A stretch of DNA of 19,513 nt from Puniceicoccales bacterium (GTDB lineage: Bacteria; Verrucomicrobiota; Verrucomicrobiia; Opitutales; JAIRKQ01): positions 1 through 19,513 of the forward strand of contig JAITRI010000042.1 in the NCBI GenBank assembly GCA_031288455.1, given 5' to 3'. This document shows positions 1-7,720 of the stretch, piece by piece (within the stretch, counting starts at the first letter, position 1; each line of letters starts with the position of its first letter). The translations under genes were made by a program, and so were the position numbers. Below the pieces are notes generated by a model, which saw only the letters and a program-made list of their open reading frames with translations, was not told the origin of the DNA and did not search any database.

Positions 1-55
1 AGCCCCTGCACCCGCCGCATCCGCTGTGCGGATGCGGATCGCTTCGCGTGTGAAA
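1..55. repeat. Intergenic hairpin repeat, copy A (cut by window start)
   Basis: This is the right-hand end of the repeat seen twice more downstream. A perfect 10-bp inverted repeat (arms CCGCATCCGC at 15-24 and GCGGATGCGG at 28-37) encloses the 3-nt loop TGT. It is followed by ATCGCTTCGCGTGTGA, which recurs after copy C. The preceding CCCCTGC is the right arm of a second hairpin whose left arm would lie before the window. The sequence from about 56 to 112 is not shared with the other copies. Confidence 0.75.
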
Positions 56-116
56 TCCTGTGCCACTTCCCATTCCGGCGCGCCTACAATTTTTCACACA
101 CGCTCCGCGAACGAGG

Positions 117-330
117 GCGGAAGTCTCCGGGAAACGAAAACTAAAAATAAAATCGTCGAAGGTCTAGGAGGTCTAAAAACAAAGGGATCGGAGAACTAAA
201 AAACACAGGCGACGCTGACTTCATCCTAAAAATACGGCGCCGTTTTTGTTTATGCCTCCGGCGGGCAGGGGCACAGCCACTGCACCCGCCGCATCCGCAC
301 AGCGGATGCGGGTCGCTTCGCGCGCGAGGA
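117..330. repeat. Intergenic hairpin repeat, copy B
   Basis: This is a full unit of about 210 bp. It starts at GGCGGAAGTCTCCGG, runs through an A-rich stretch (GAAAACTAAAAATAAAATCG) and a block ending in a CGGCGCCG palindrome flanked by AAAAATA and TTTTT (about 230-246), then GCCTCCGGCGGGCAGGGG. It ends in the 10-bp hairpin (arms 289-298 and 302-311, loop ACA). The GCAGGGG hairpin before it is imperfect here (right arm CCACTGC). No open frame in it looks like protein; the long frames translate to Arg-rich low-complexity peptides from the repeat itself. Function is unknown; REP/BIME-like or terminator-associated repeats have this look. Confidence 0.8.
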
Positions 331-353
331 CGAAAATCTCCGGGCACGCGTGA

Positions 354-603
354 GGCGGAAATCTCCGGAAAATGAAAACTAAAAATAAAATCGTCGGAGA
401 TCCAAAAACAAAGGCCACGGGGAACTAAAAAACACAGGCGCCGCTGCCTTTCCTCTAAAAATACGGCGCCGGCACTTCCGAGGCGCACCGCGCGCTGCAG
501 CTTCCACCTGCGACGTTTTTGTTTACGCCTCCGGCGGGCAGGGGCGCACCCCTGCACCAGCCGCATCCGCGAAGCGGATGCGGATCGCTTCGCGTGTGAG
601 AGG
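354..603. repeat. Intergenic hairpin repeat, copy C
   Basis: This is the second full unit, parallel to copy B over most of its length. It shares the A-rich block, the GGAACTAAAAAACACAGGCG block, GCCTCCGGCGGGCAGGGG and the terminal hairpin (arms 561-570 and 574-583, loop GAA). It also has an intact second hairpin, GCAGGGG (538-544) and CCCCTGC (549-555) with loop CGCA. Relative to copy B, about 44 bp (470-513) is inserted inside the CGGCGCCG palindrome. A start of a further unit (GAGGCGGAGTTCC) begins at about 600 but does not continue. The whole 1-660 stretch contains these repeats and no supported gene. Confidence 0.8.
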
Positions 604-637
604 CGGAGTTCCAATTGGACAATTATGAGTCCTGCAC

Positions 638-654
638 ACGGGAATAAATCCCGT
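638..654 (-). terminator. Hairpin just downstream of the LpxL-GT9 gene
   Basis: The inverted repeat ACGGGA / TCCCGT with loop ATAAA lies 6 nt beyond the stop codon of the minus-strand gene. The 6-bp stem is G+C rich. No T-run follows on the minus strand, so it is at best a weak or factor-assisted terminator, or a 3'-end protecting hairpin. Confidence 0.3.
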
Positions 655-660
655 CCCACA

Positions 661-2544
661 CTACTGCAGCGCATACTGAACGGCTTTGAAGACCATTTCC
701 GTGCTGATGTCTTCCGTAGGGAAGCCTCCCTTTTGCGGGCAGCTTTCAGGCTTAATTATCACATTTGGGGAGTCGAATATGGGTCCCGTTGCCAGGGAAT
801 TTGTTATGCCGTAGAGGCAAATTAATTGGCATCCGAACATGTTCGCCACGTGCATTCCGCCGCTGTCGATCGAAATTATTAGATCATCCATTTGCATGCG
901 TTCCGCCAGTTCAAGAAGCGTGGTTGCGCCGGCAAAATTTGAGATTGTCGTGCGGCTGAAGAGGGCCGCCACATCATCCACAATCATGGCATCCGCCTTT
1001 GAGCCGTACAAATTCACGTGCACATTGGCATATTTTTCAAAAATCTTCTCCATCAGAATCTTCCACGATTCGTGCGGCCAACGCTTGCGCGGTTCATGGA
1101 CGGATCCGCATATGACGCCGATGGAATAGCGATATTTCTGAATTTTACAGGCGTTCGTGCAGAACCTGAACGTGGAAAAATTCTCCTGTCCGCGGAATCC
1201 AAATTCAATCAGCATGTTCTGCCACAGCTTCGTCTGGTGTATGGAATCGGCATCCCTGCTTACGTAGAGATTATTTATGAAAAACTTCCTGTACTCTCTG
1301 TTCTTCGTGTCAATGCCCATGCGCCTGGGTGCTCCCACGAGCATTGTCTCCAGATCTCCGCGCAGTGAGTTAACCAGCGAAATGTGCACATCCGGGTAGG
1401 CATTTCTCACCGCCGCCAGGGTGAAAAAATATGTGAATCCGCCCTTTGGCAACTCGATGACTTTGTCCGGGATTCCAGTATTTTTCAGAAACTCAGAGAA
1501 CTGCCGCTGGCAAACAACTATTATCTCAATGTCCCTGCGTGATGATTTCAGCATGCGCAGTGCGGGAATTGCCATGATAACGTCCCCCAGCCAATTTGGC
1601 ATTCGCACCATGACCCTGGCGTTTACGATTTCCCTGCTGCAGTCGAAATAGTCGCAGTACTTTGGCACCCAATTTTTTCTGCTGCACTTCCCAAAGTCCA
1701 CTGAACAGCTGGCCGCGACTTTCCACCGATCGTGCGCCCACAGCCAATCGGCGCATGCGCCATCGCTGCCGCTCAGCAGCATCTCCAAATATTTATTGGC
1801 GGCGAACATAATCGTTTCCGGATTATCGCGATCGAACTTTAGTTCTTTTATAACTATGTTTGCTCTCCAGAAGCCGATCCTGCGCGGATATAAAAAGTAT
1901 GCGGGCACATTGAACCTCCTGTGCAGCGCGCCCGGAAGATCGGTGGAGGAAACGACCCTGTTGAAAAATGGCATCATGTTGCCGCCGATGCCGGCATTTT
2001 GGTCGAATAGAAGCGCCACAACGCCGTTGTTCTTCAGAATTCTCACCGCTTCAAAAATTCCATTCTTCCGCGAAATCAATTTCATGCCGCGCTTCTCCCG
2101 CGAATCTTTTATGAACTTCTCCAGCTGCTCATTGGCGAATTGTCTGTAAATGACGCCAACATCCGGGCATTTAGCGTCGCCGATTATGTCCAGCAGAAAT
2201 GTCATCGCCTCCATGGATGTTACGTGCGGCACAAGAAACACTGCCCCGCGGCCACTGTTCGCAATGCGTTCGACAATTTTCCTGTACTGCCCGGTGAGTT
2301 TGAAACTGGACAGAATTTTTTTTGTGCTAAAAAATCCACTGGCGATACTCAGCAGCGCAAGTTCAATCAGCCGATAGAAATTTTCCCGGCAGATTTTTTT
2401 ACACCACGCCGCATCTTTTTGTGGGAATGCGTGGTGCAAGTTGGACAGCACCAGCCGCTTTCTCGACGGCTGAACGAGCATGGCGACATTGCCCAGCGCA
2501 ACGCACAGCAGGCGCACAACCCACCTGGGCAAATGCGCCAGCAC
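661..2544 (-). CDS. Fused lipid A acyltransferase (LpxL-type) and heptosyltransferase (GT9, WaaF-type)
   Basis: A single 627-residue frame carries two enzymes. Residues 1-265 match the Kdo2-lipid A acyltransferase family, which moves an acyl chain onto lipid A at the inner membrane. The catalytic HX4E pair is H107/E112 in VPHVTSMEAM, RKRLVLSNLHHAFPQ lies near the N-terminus, and WLWAHDRWK closes the domain. Residues about 266-300 are a linker. Residues 301-627 are a GT9 heptosyltransferase: VRMPNWLGDVIMAIPALR at 303-320, KRWPHESW near 488, and DSGGMHVANMFGCQLICLYG at 570-589. Together they would serve two steps of LPS inner core and lipid A building. The start is GTG; an in-frame TAA lies upstream and no ATG lies between them. 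No clear ribosome-binding site is seen. It is transcribed away from glmM. No frameshift is needed, so the fusion is real in this sequence. Which sugar is transferred is not certain. Confidence 0.9.
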   Translation of the reverse strand: MLAHLPRWVVRLLCVALGNVAMLVQPSRKRLVLSNLHHAFPQKDAAWCKKICRENFYRLIELALLSIASGFFSTKKILSSFKLTGQYRKIVERIANSGRGAVFLVPHVTSMEAMTFLLDIIGDAKCPDVGVIYRQFANEQLEKFIKDSREKRGMKLISRKNGIFEAVRILKNNGVVALLFDQNAGIGGNMMPFFNRVVSSTDLPGALHRRFNVPAYFLYPRRIGFWRANIVIKELKFDRDNPETIMFAANKYLEMLLSGSDGACADWLWAHDRWKVAASCSVDFGKCSRKNWVPKYCDYFDCSREIVNARVMVRMPNWLGDVIMAIPALRMLKSSRRDIEIIVVCQRQFSEFLKNTGIPDKVIELPKGGFTYFFTLAAVRNAYPDVHISLVNSLRGDLETMLVGAPRRMGIDTKNREYRKFFINNLYVSRDADSIHQTKLWQNMLIEFGFRGQENFSTFRFCTNACKIQKYRYSIGVICGSVHEPRKRWPHESWKILMEKIFEKYANVHVNLYGSKADAMIVDDVAALFSRTTISNFAGATTLLELAERMQMDDLIISIDSGGMHVANMFGCQLICLYGITNSLATGPIFDSPNVIIKPESCPQKGGFPTEDISTEMVFKAVQYALQ

Positions 2545-2598
2545 GTATCCAAGAACAACTAGCGTACGGTATAGCGTGGTTCGCCTTTCACTGGGAAA

Positions 2599-2627
2599 AA
2601 TTTAACGGCAAAAAAAAATCGACGCAA
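2599..2627 (-). promoter_or_regulatory. Possible promoter of the LpxL-GT9 gene
   Basis: On the minus strand, TTGCGT (2627-2622) is followed after 17 nt by TAAATT (2604-2599). This would give a leader of about 45-50 nt before the GTG start. The match is modest and by eye only. Confidence 0.25.
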
Positions 2628-2679
2628 TACATTTCCTAGATTAGAATTCAAATTTTTCCGGCAGCGCGCAATGCTAACC

Positions 2680-2707
2680 TTGTGCATCGCAAAAATACTG
2701 CTATAAC
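2680..2707 (+). promoter_or_regulatory. Likely sigma70-type promoter of the glmM operon
   Basis: TTGTGC (2680-2685) and TATAAC (2702-2707) are spaced 16 bp apart and lie about 30 nt upstream of the glmM ATG. They sit in the divergent region between glmM and the LpxL-GT9 gene. The -10 matches five of six consensus bases. This is the only clear promoter-like region before the eight-gene plus-strand block. Confidence 0.45.
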
Positions 2708-2738
2708 CGCGCACCATAGTAAGCACTCGGAGATCACA

Positions 2739-4115
2739 ATGAAATATTTCGGCACAGACGGCATACGCGGAAAATTTGGAGAATTCCCAATCGTTGAGCA
2801 ATTTTTCCGTGATCTGGCGCGCGCCGTGGAGATATTTTTCGCAGAGGAGAATGCGGAAAATTTGACAATTTGCGTCGGCAGGGACACGCGATCTTCGGGC
2901 GACATTCTGCTGGATGCGCTGCTGCGCGGCTTTTCCGGCACCGCAAAGGTTTTGGACTGCGGGATTTTTCCAACGCCGGCAATCTCACTGGCGACACTCG
3001 CCAGCGGAGCGGACGTTGGCATCGCGATCACAGCGTCCCACAATCCGGGACACCACAACGGCATAAAAATCTTCAGCGGCACAGGGGAAAAATTAACACC
3101 AGTGCAGGAGGCCGAAATCGAGCGGCTTCTGAAGAGGCCCAGCGCACTGAAAAGGAGCAAAAAATTGCCTCCCACCAAAGCGGAAATGGTGGACTTTCGC
3201 GCTGCCGCGAAGAAAATATACGCGGCCACCTATGAAAATTTTTTGCCGAAATGTGCACTCTCCGGGAAAAATATAGTCTTGGACATGGCCAACGGTGCCA
3301 CCTGCACCGTGGCGGAGGAAATTTTTAGAAACTTTGGAGCAAATGTTGTGCCTCTCGGAAACTCTCCGGATGGCAAGAACATCAACGGCGGGTGCGGCAG
3401 CGAACATCCGGAAAATTTGATGGAATTTGTGAAGCGCGGGGAAGCGTTCGCCGGGATCGCCTACGACGGAGATGGCGACAGAATGATCATGTGCGATGAA
3501 ATGGGAGAAAAAATCAACGGTGATGTTATTCTCGGATCGGTGGCGCGGCACATGAGCGAATCCGGAGAGCTGGAAAATGGAAAAATCGTCGTCACCACGC
3601 AGAGCAATCTCGGGCTTGATATGTATCTGAAAACGATCGGCATTTCTGTGATACGCTGCGACGTCGGCGATAGAAATGTGCAGCGAACGATGCTGCAGAA
3701 TGACTGCGCATTTGGAGGGGAAAATTCAGGGCATCTTATTTTCAAAAAATTTTCTTCAGTCGGCGATGGCCTAGGGGCATCGCTCTATGTCCTGTCGCTC
3801 GCCGCGAAAGAAAATATTAAATTGTCTGAATTGAAAACAAAGATTGCATTGCTTCCACAAAAATCTTTTAATGTCACCGTGGCTAGGAATGTCCCGATTG
3901 ATAAAATTCCCCATCTGGGCAGTGACATCGAAAAAACAAAGGCCAAGTTGCCGCCTCCAAGCAGAGTGGAAGTACGCAACTCCGGAACCGAGTCCATGCT
4001 GCGCGTGCTGGTCGAGGCATCGGATTCCAACAGCGTCGATGACGCGTGGAGTGATCTGAAAAAATCAATAATCGTCCGGGTGACGGAGAGCGGCATTGAC
4101 GCGTCAATATCCTAG
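2739..4115 (+). CDS. glmM: Phosphoglucosamine mutase
   Basis: This cytoplasmic enzyme converts glucosamine-6-phosphate to glucosamine-1-phosphate, the step feeding UDP-GlcNAc for peptidoglycan and lipid A. The 458-residue product begins MKYFGTDGIRG as in the family. The phosphoserine loop is ITASHNP with S100, the metal loop is DGDGDR (243-248), the sugar-binding GENSGH is at 337-342, and the C-terminal phosphate-binding loop is VRNSGTES (432-439). The last usually reads RxSGTEP, so S439 in place of Pro is a small deviation. The frame is open upstream to 2682, but ATG 2739 has GGAG (2729-2732) six bases upstream and matches the family N-terminus. It heads a plus-strand block, with the next gene 3 nt after its stop. 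Confidence 0.95.
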   Translation: MKYFGTDGIRGKFGEFPIVEQFFRDLARAVEIFFAEENAENLTICVGRDTRSSGDILLDALLRGFSGTAKVLDCGIFPTPAISLATLASGADVGIAITASHNPGHHNGIKIFSGTGEKLTPVQEAEIERLLKRPSALKRSKKLPPTKAEMVDFRAAAKKIYAATYENFLPKCALSGKNIVLDMANGATCTVAEEIFRNFGANVVPLGNSPDGKNINGGCGSEHPENLMEFVKRGEAFAGIAYDGDGDRMIMCDEMGEKINGDVILGSVARHMSESGELENGKIVVTTQSNLGLDMYLKTIGISVIRCDVGDRNVQRTMLQNDCAFGGENSGHLIFKKFSSVGDGLGASLYVLSLAAKENIKLSELKTKIALLPQKSFNVTVARNVPIDKIPHLGSDIEKTKAKLPPPSRVEVRNSGTESMLRVLVEASDSNSVDDAWSDLKKSIIVRVTESGIDASIS

Positions 4116-4118
4116 GCC

Positions 4119-4820
4119 ATGCAAAGCGAAAAACATCCGGAGGATAATGGAATTTTGGCCAGAGCGAAGTTGGCCGTCGAGGAGCACGATTTCGAATACG
4201 CCAGATTTCTGTACGAGGAGGCATTGTCAATAAATCCGCAGGACAATGATGCCAGAGCCGGCATGCATAAACTCAGGGAACTTGGCGGCCGCAGCGATTC
4301 GATCCTCAACGGTGTGGCGGTCGGATATCGCTCTTTGCGCATACTAATAAAGTATGCAATGGCGCAGTACGACGAAGCAATACGGGAGGCGGAAAAGCTG
4401 CTGGACATCGCACCCGATAGCAATTTCGCTCTCAGGAATATTTTGCGTGCCGCGCACAAGGCTGGGTACAATAAACTTGTGATTTTCATGGCGGAAAAGA
4501 TGATGCAGTCCGAATGTGCCGTCGAGGATCTCATCACCATGGCGCATGCATTTCTCAATGAAAAAATATTTGATCAGGCGGCAAATGTTGCGAAGGAAAT
4601 AGCCGAGATTGATCCGGAGAACGAAGAGGCGAAGGATATTCTCTGGAAATCATCCGTTGAGAAGCACATGAATGCCGACGTGCAGCTGGTCACGGCGGGC
4701 GGCGAAAAGCGATTCGTTCCGCCGAAGGTGGACCAGGATAAAATCTTCATCGCATCCCACAATGACAAGAGCAAGGATGCCGACAAAAATGCAGCTCCCA
4801 AAAAAAAGGTCAAAAAATAG
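4119..4820 (+). CDS. TPR-repeat protein, function unknown
   Basis: This 233-residue protein has no signal peptide or membrane segment. Helical pairs of tetratricopeptide type are visible at about residues 12-45 (FEYARFLYEEALSINPQDNDA), 80-115 (YDEAIREAEKLLDIAPDSNFA) and 146-185 (FDQAANVAKEIAEIDPENEEA). The C-terminal 50 residues are charged and end in a Lys-rich tail (APKKKVKK). TPR proteins bind other proteins; no partner can be named. It starts 3 nt after glmM and precedes ispE by 58 nt, so it is probably cotranscribed. A scaffolding role for envelope synthesis is only a guess from position. Confidence 0.8.
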   Translation: MQSEKHPEDNGILARAKLAVEEHDFEYARFLYEEALSINPQDNDARAGMHKLRELGGRSDSILNGVAVGYRSLRILIKYAMAQYDEAIREAEKLLDIAPDSNFALRNILRAAHKAGYNKLVIFMAEKMMQSECAVEDLITMAHAFLNEKIFDQAANVAKEIAEIDPENEEAKDILWKSSVEKHMNADVQLVTAGGEKRFVPPKVDQDKIFIASHNDKSKDADKNAAPKKKVKK

Positions 4821-4852
4821 ACTTCTCCATGTCTCGGTCGAATGTGATTTCT

Positions 4853-4857
4853 AGGGG
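4853..4857 (+). promoter_or_regulatory. AGGGG ribosome-binding site that bears on the ispE start
   Basis: AGGGG lies 9 nt upstream of an in-frame TTG at 4867 but 21 nt upstream of the ATG at 4879. Spacing favours the TTG start (304 residues), while start-codon type and the family N-terminus favour the ATG (300 residues). Confidence 0.35.
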
Positions 4858-4878
4858 CGCGATTGCTTGGCGTGTGCA

Positions 4879-5781
4879 ATGAGGGAATTGGGAATATTTT
4901 TTTCTCCGGCAAAAATAAATCTTTTCTTCGCAGTGACCGGCATGCGGAGCGACGGCAACCACAATGTTTTTTCCGCAAACATTGCACTGAATTTTGGCGA
5001 CGAAATAGCGATTTCCGATTCCAGCGGTGGGCGCGATGAGATCATTTGTGCGGCGAAATATTTGGACAAAAACAGCAACACAATCACAAAGGCATTGGAT
5101 ATTTTCAGGAAAAATTCCGGCATCGGGCGCCATTTCCGCGTGGCAATTGTCAAAAATATCCCGCCGGAATCCGGATTCGGCGGAGGAAGCAGCAATGGGG
5201 CGACGGTTCTGCGCGCCGTGAATGGCATTTGCGGCAATGTTCTGTCCAAGGATAGGCTCGTTGATCTCAGTGCAAAAATTGGAGCGGATTGCCCATTTTT
5301 CATGGGTGACGGCCCGAGCATCGCGTCGGGAACTGGCAACGCTTGCGCGCCGATGGACGCAAATCTATATTCCGCTTTGGGGAACTATGCGCTGACGATT
5401 TTCAAACCACCATTCGGCGTCAGCACAGCGGAGGCATATGCCGACCTGCGGACGAAATTTCGACACCTCTATGTGACGGAAAATGAGGCGGCCCAAAGGT
5501 TCGAATCTCTGCAAAAGTGCATGGTTTCAGGGGATATTTCGCTGCCACTATTCAACGCATTCTCGGAGATATTTTTTGCGCGACACGGCGAGATGCGACA
5601 GTTGCATCGCGACTTGCAAATGGCAAACGCGAATGCGATGCTGACCGGCAGCGGAAGCGGATGTTTCTGTCTCGTGCACAAATCCATTGGCGGCGACAGT
5701 GTCGCCGGTGTTGTGCGCAAAAAACTTGGAGCGGATGTTTTCCTAAAAAATACTACTCCGATGGAAATTTTGCGCGAATAA
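4879..5781 (+). CDS. ispE: 4-diphosphocytidyl-2-C-methyl-D-erythritol kinase
   Basis: This GHMP-family kinase phosphorylates CDP-methylerythritol in the MEP isoprenoid pathway, which supplies undecaprenyl phosphate, the lipid carrier used by MraY nearby. Family signatures are visible: SPAKINLFFAVTGMRSDGNH at the N-terminus (active-site Lys in PAKIN), the ATP loop PPESGFGGGSSNGAT about 100 residues in, GADCPFF with the catalytic Asp, and LTGSGSGCFCLV near the C-terminus. Length is normal at 300 residues. The start may instead be TTG 4867, which has the better-spaced AGGGG. It lies in the plus-strand block between the TPR gene and an unknown exported protein. Confidence 0.93.
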   Translation: MRELGIFFSPAKINLFFAVTGMRSDGNHNVFSANIALNFGDEIAISDSSGGRDEIICAAKYLDKNSNTITKALDIFRKNSGIGRHFRVAIVKNIPPESGFGGGSSNGATVLRAVNGICGNVLSKDRLVDLSAKIGADCPFFMGDGPSIASGTGNACAPMDANLYSALGNYALTIFKPPFGVSTAEAYADLRTKFRHLYVTENEAAQRFESLQKCMVSGDISLPLFNAFSEIFFARHGEMRQLHRDLQMANANAMLTGSGSGCFCLVHKSIGGDSVAGVVRKKLGADVFLKNTTPMEILRE

Positions 5782-5831
5782 TTTTAAAAAAAATCTTGAA
5801 AATTTCCGATAAAAATTTTGTCTGGCGTGGA

Positions 5832-7688
5832 GTGAAAATTTTCGCGAGATATTTTGTAATGTTTTGCGTTGCCGCGCTGCTGAATTCTGGGCTTCGCGCC
5901 GACGATGCGCCACGCGGAGACGTTGTAATGTCGCTTAGGGCACACGCTCCCAAGAGGATAAAGTCGCAGATTTGGCGCATATTTGGAGGCGTGCTCGGCC
6001 AAGAGAGAACGGATGAACTTTTTGGAAAATTATTCGGCGCCATTGGATCATTGGAAAATGTATACAGTCCGCCGCGCGGCATGTCGGATGTGGAAAATTT
6101 TGGAATTTCATTTGTGGGTTCGGACAGCTCCCCTCGGATGTGTCCGGTTTTGATTTTTAAAACCGCCGATGCCGTCCATGACAGTGACGCGAATGTGTTT
6201 GTGCTTTCGAAAAGATTTTCCGGATGGACATTTTTTCCGCCGTCCCTTTGGGAATTTTCGAACGGCGACCAGCTGGCGAAATCGATCATCGAAACCATAG
6301 GAAAAGAGACACCGTTTGAAATTGAGATTGTTTTTGACGGTGCATCATTCGCCAATAGGATACGCGCCGCCAAGGCCGCAGAAAGCAGGAATGAATCTTC
6401 GGAGGACCCTGCGGAGGAGTTGGAATTGCAAAGCCGCAGCGCATTGGATGGCGTGAATGAAACAACGCTGAAATTTTTTGAGGATCTTGTCTCCATGCGC
6501 ATTGCGCTGCGCTGCGGGGACGATACCACACATGTTACAGTGAACGAGACTGTCAAAAGCGGCAGTGATTCTGCAAAAAAGTTCAATTCGTGGAAAAATA
6601 ATAGGGCACGCCTATTCGATGTTGTTCCACGCGATTGCGCAGTTGCCAGATATAATTCATGGTACAGCCATAATTCATCTCCCGGAGAGGTCGAGAAAAG
6701 TGCTGCAGAGATCGAGAAGATTTGCGAAGGTATGCTCGCCTACTGCCGGCGCTTTGCGAAACAAACGGCAGTCCAATCCGGAGAGTCGCATGAAAATGCG
6801 GACGGAACTGGGCCGTCGGAGAGCGACAATGCCACATCAAAATTCAATTGGCGCACGGCTGATTCGCTATGCAATAGCATAGCGGAAGTTATGAAATTTA
6901 CCCTGCGCAATTTTTCCGGAGATTTGCACATTGCCGTCACAAAGTCCGGTGAAATATGCGCGTTCATTGGGATGCGCAGCGATAAAAAAGATAGCAGATC
7001 GACGGCGGAAAAATTTCGCGATCTAGTGGCATCACTGAAAGTTTTCACGCTGAAAAAAGAAAAAAATTATGGTGGCTTTGAGATCTATGGAATGTGTGAA
7101 TCCGGCGGCGATTGCAGCAAATGTCACCGCTTCGCTGCCGCCGGGGAAAATGTTCTGGTGATCGTGGAGAACGCGGCCGGCATTGGAAAAATTCACTGGC
7201 TGGTGGATCTATACGCGGCGAAATCGCGATCGAAGGCTGTGCAAATCACAGATTCAAAGATAGAGGAGATTGAAATTGATCTGTGGCAGACCATCGGCGG
7301 CATAATCGCACAGCGCATGCGGCTTGCAAAAGCCGATGGCAACGGATGCGAAGATCAGGAGCTAAATGAGCTAGCGAAGTGGTTGCAGGGCATGAACATG
7401 CGCATCAGATGCGGCACATATGTCGGAGATGATATTATCTCGGTGACCACCGGTGCGAATAGCAGCGATCTTGTCACATTCATCGACTTAATTTATCCGG
7501 AGATGCGCGATATTTTCCACCATATCATTGGGGAACAAATGGCATCCGAAATGCACAGAGATGCGGAAGACGGTGCCGACGGACAGGATTCGGAAACATC
7601 TCCTGTGCCAGCGGAGGATGAAACACAATTCGTGGAGAATGAACCCGCGGCCCTTGGAGAAGAATCAAATTTGCAAGAATTCGATTGA
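5832..7688 (+). CDS. Exported protein of unknown function, 618 residues
   Basis: I do not recognise this family. A signal peptide is clear: MKIFARYFVMFCVAALLNSG, then LRADDA, so the protein should leave the cytoplasm; no later membrane segment is obvious. Two related stretches, MRIALRCGDD (222-231) and MNMRIRCGTYVGDD (521-534), each followed by a beta-like run, suggest two similar lobes. A linker rich in Ser, Glu and Asn lies around 315-338, and the last 50 residues are strongly acidic. One CSKCH (428-432) formally matches the heme c motif. The open frame extends back to 5517 inside ispE, but that part is a shadow of ispE. GTG 5832 is chosen because it gives a proper signal peptide; ATG 5859 or TTG 5799 are alternatives. 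It lies 50 nt after ispE and 32 nt before mraY, so it is likely made with peptidoglycan genes. Confidence 0.8.
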   Translation: MKIFARYFVMFCVAALLNSGLRADDAPRGDVVMSLRAHAPKRIKSQIWRIFGGVLGQERTDELFGKLFGAIGSLENVYSPPRGMSDVENFGISFVGSDSSPRMCPVLIFKTADAVHDSDANVFVLSKRFSGWTFFPPSLWEFSNGDQLAKSIIETIGKETPFEIEIVFDGASFANRIRAAKAAESRNESSEDPAEELELQSRSALDGVNETTLKFFEDLVSMRIALRCGDDTTHVTVNETVKSGSDSAKKFNSWKNNRARLFDVVPRDCAVARYNSWYSHNSSPGEVEKSAAEIEKICEGMLAYCRRFAKQTAVQSGESHENADGTGPSESDNATSKFNWRTADSLCNSIAEVMKFTLRNFSGDLHIAVTKSGEICAFIGMRSDKKDSRSTAEKFRDLVASLKVFTLKKEKNYGGFEIYGMCESGGDCSKCHRFAAAGENVLVIVENAAGIGKIHWLVDLYAAKSRSKAVQITDSKIEEIEIDLWQTIGGIIAQRMRLAKADGNGCEDQELNELAKWLQGMNMRIRCGTYVGDDIISVTTGANSSDLVTFIDLIYPEMRDIFHHIIGEQMASEMHRDAEDGADGQDSETSPVPAEDETQFVENEPAALGEESNLQEFD

Positions 7689-7710
7689 AAAATTGAACCT
7701 GTGCATGGGC

Positions 7711-7714
7711 GGAG
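7711..7714 (+). promoter_or_regulatory. Ribosome-binding site of mraY
   Basis: GGAG sits 6 nt before the ATG at 7721, which fixes this start inside the short gap after the unknown exported protein. Confidence 0.6.
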
Positions 7715-7720
7715 TAAAAC

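Noticed and set aside
1..603. CRISPR array
   Set aside because: Units are over 200 bp with internal divergence, there are fewer than three full copies, and no spacer pattern or cas gene is present.
610..619. Palindrome TCCAATTGGA as an operator
   Set aside because: It is only 10 bp, occurs once, and lies downstream of the minus-strand gene where no promoter is evident.
141..674. Long minus-strand frames (177 and 65 codons) over the repeat region
   Set aside because: Translations are Arg/Pro-rich and themselves repeat because the DNA repeats; no domain, no ribosome-binding site, and they overlap hairpins.
2682..2738. Upstream start of glmM at 2682
   Set aside because: It would overlap the promoter; ATG 2739 has a well-spaced GGAG and matches the family's MxYFGTDGIRG opening.
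5517..5831. N-terminal extension of the 618-residue exported protein
   Set aside because: It is an off-frame reading of ispE with basic, Cys/Arg-rich nonsense, and it would place the signal peptide over 100 residues inside the protein.
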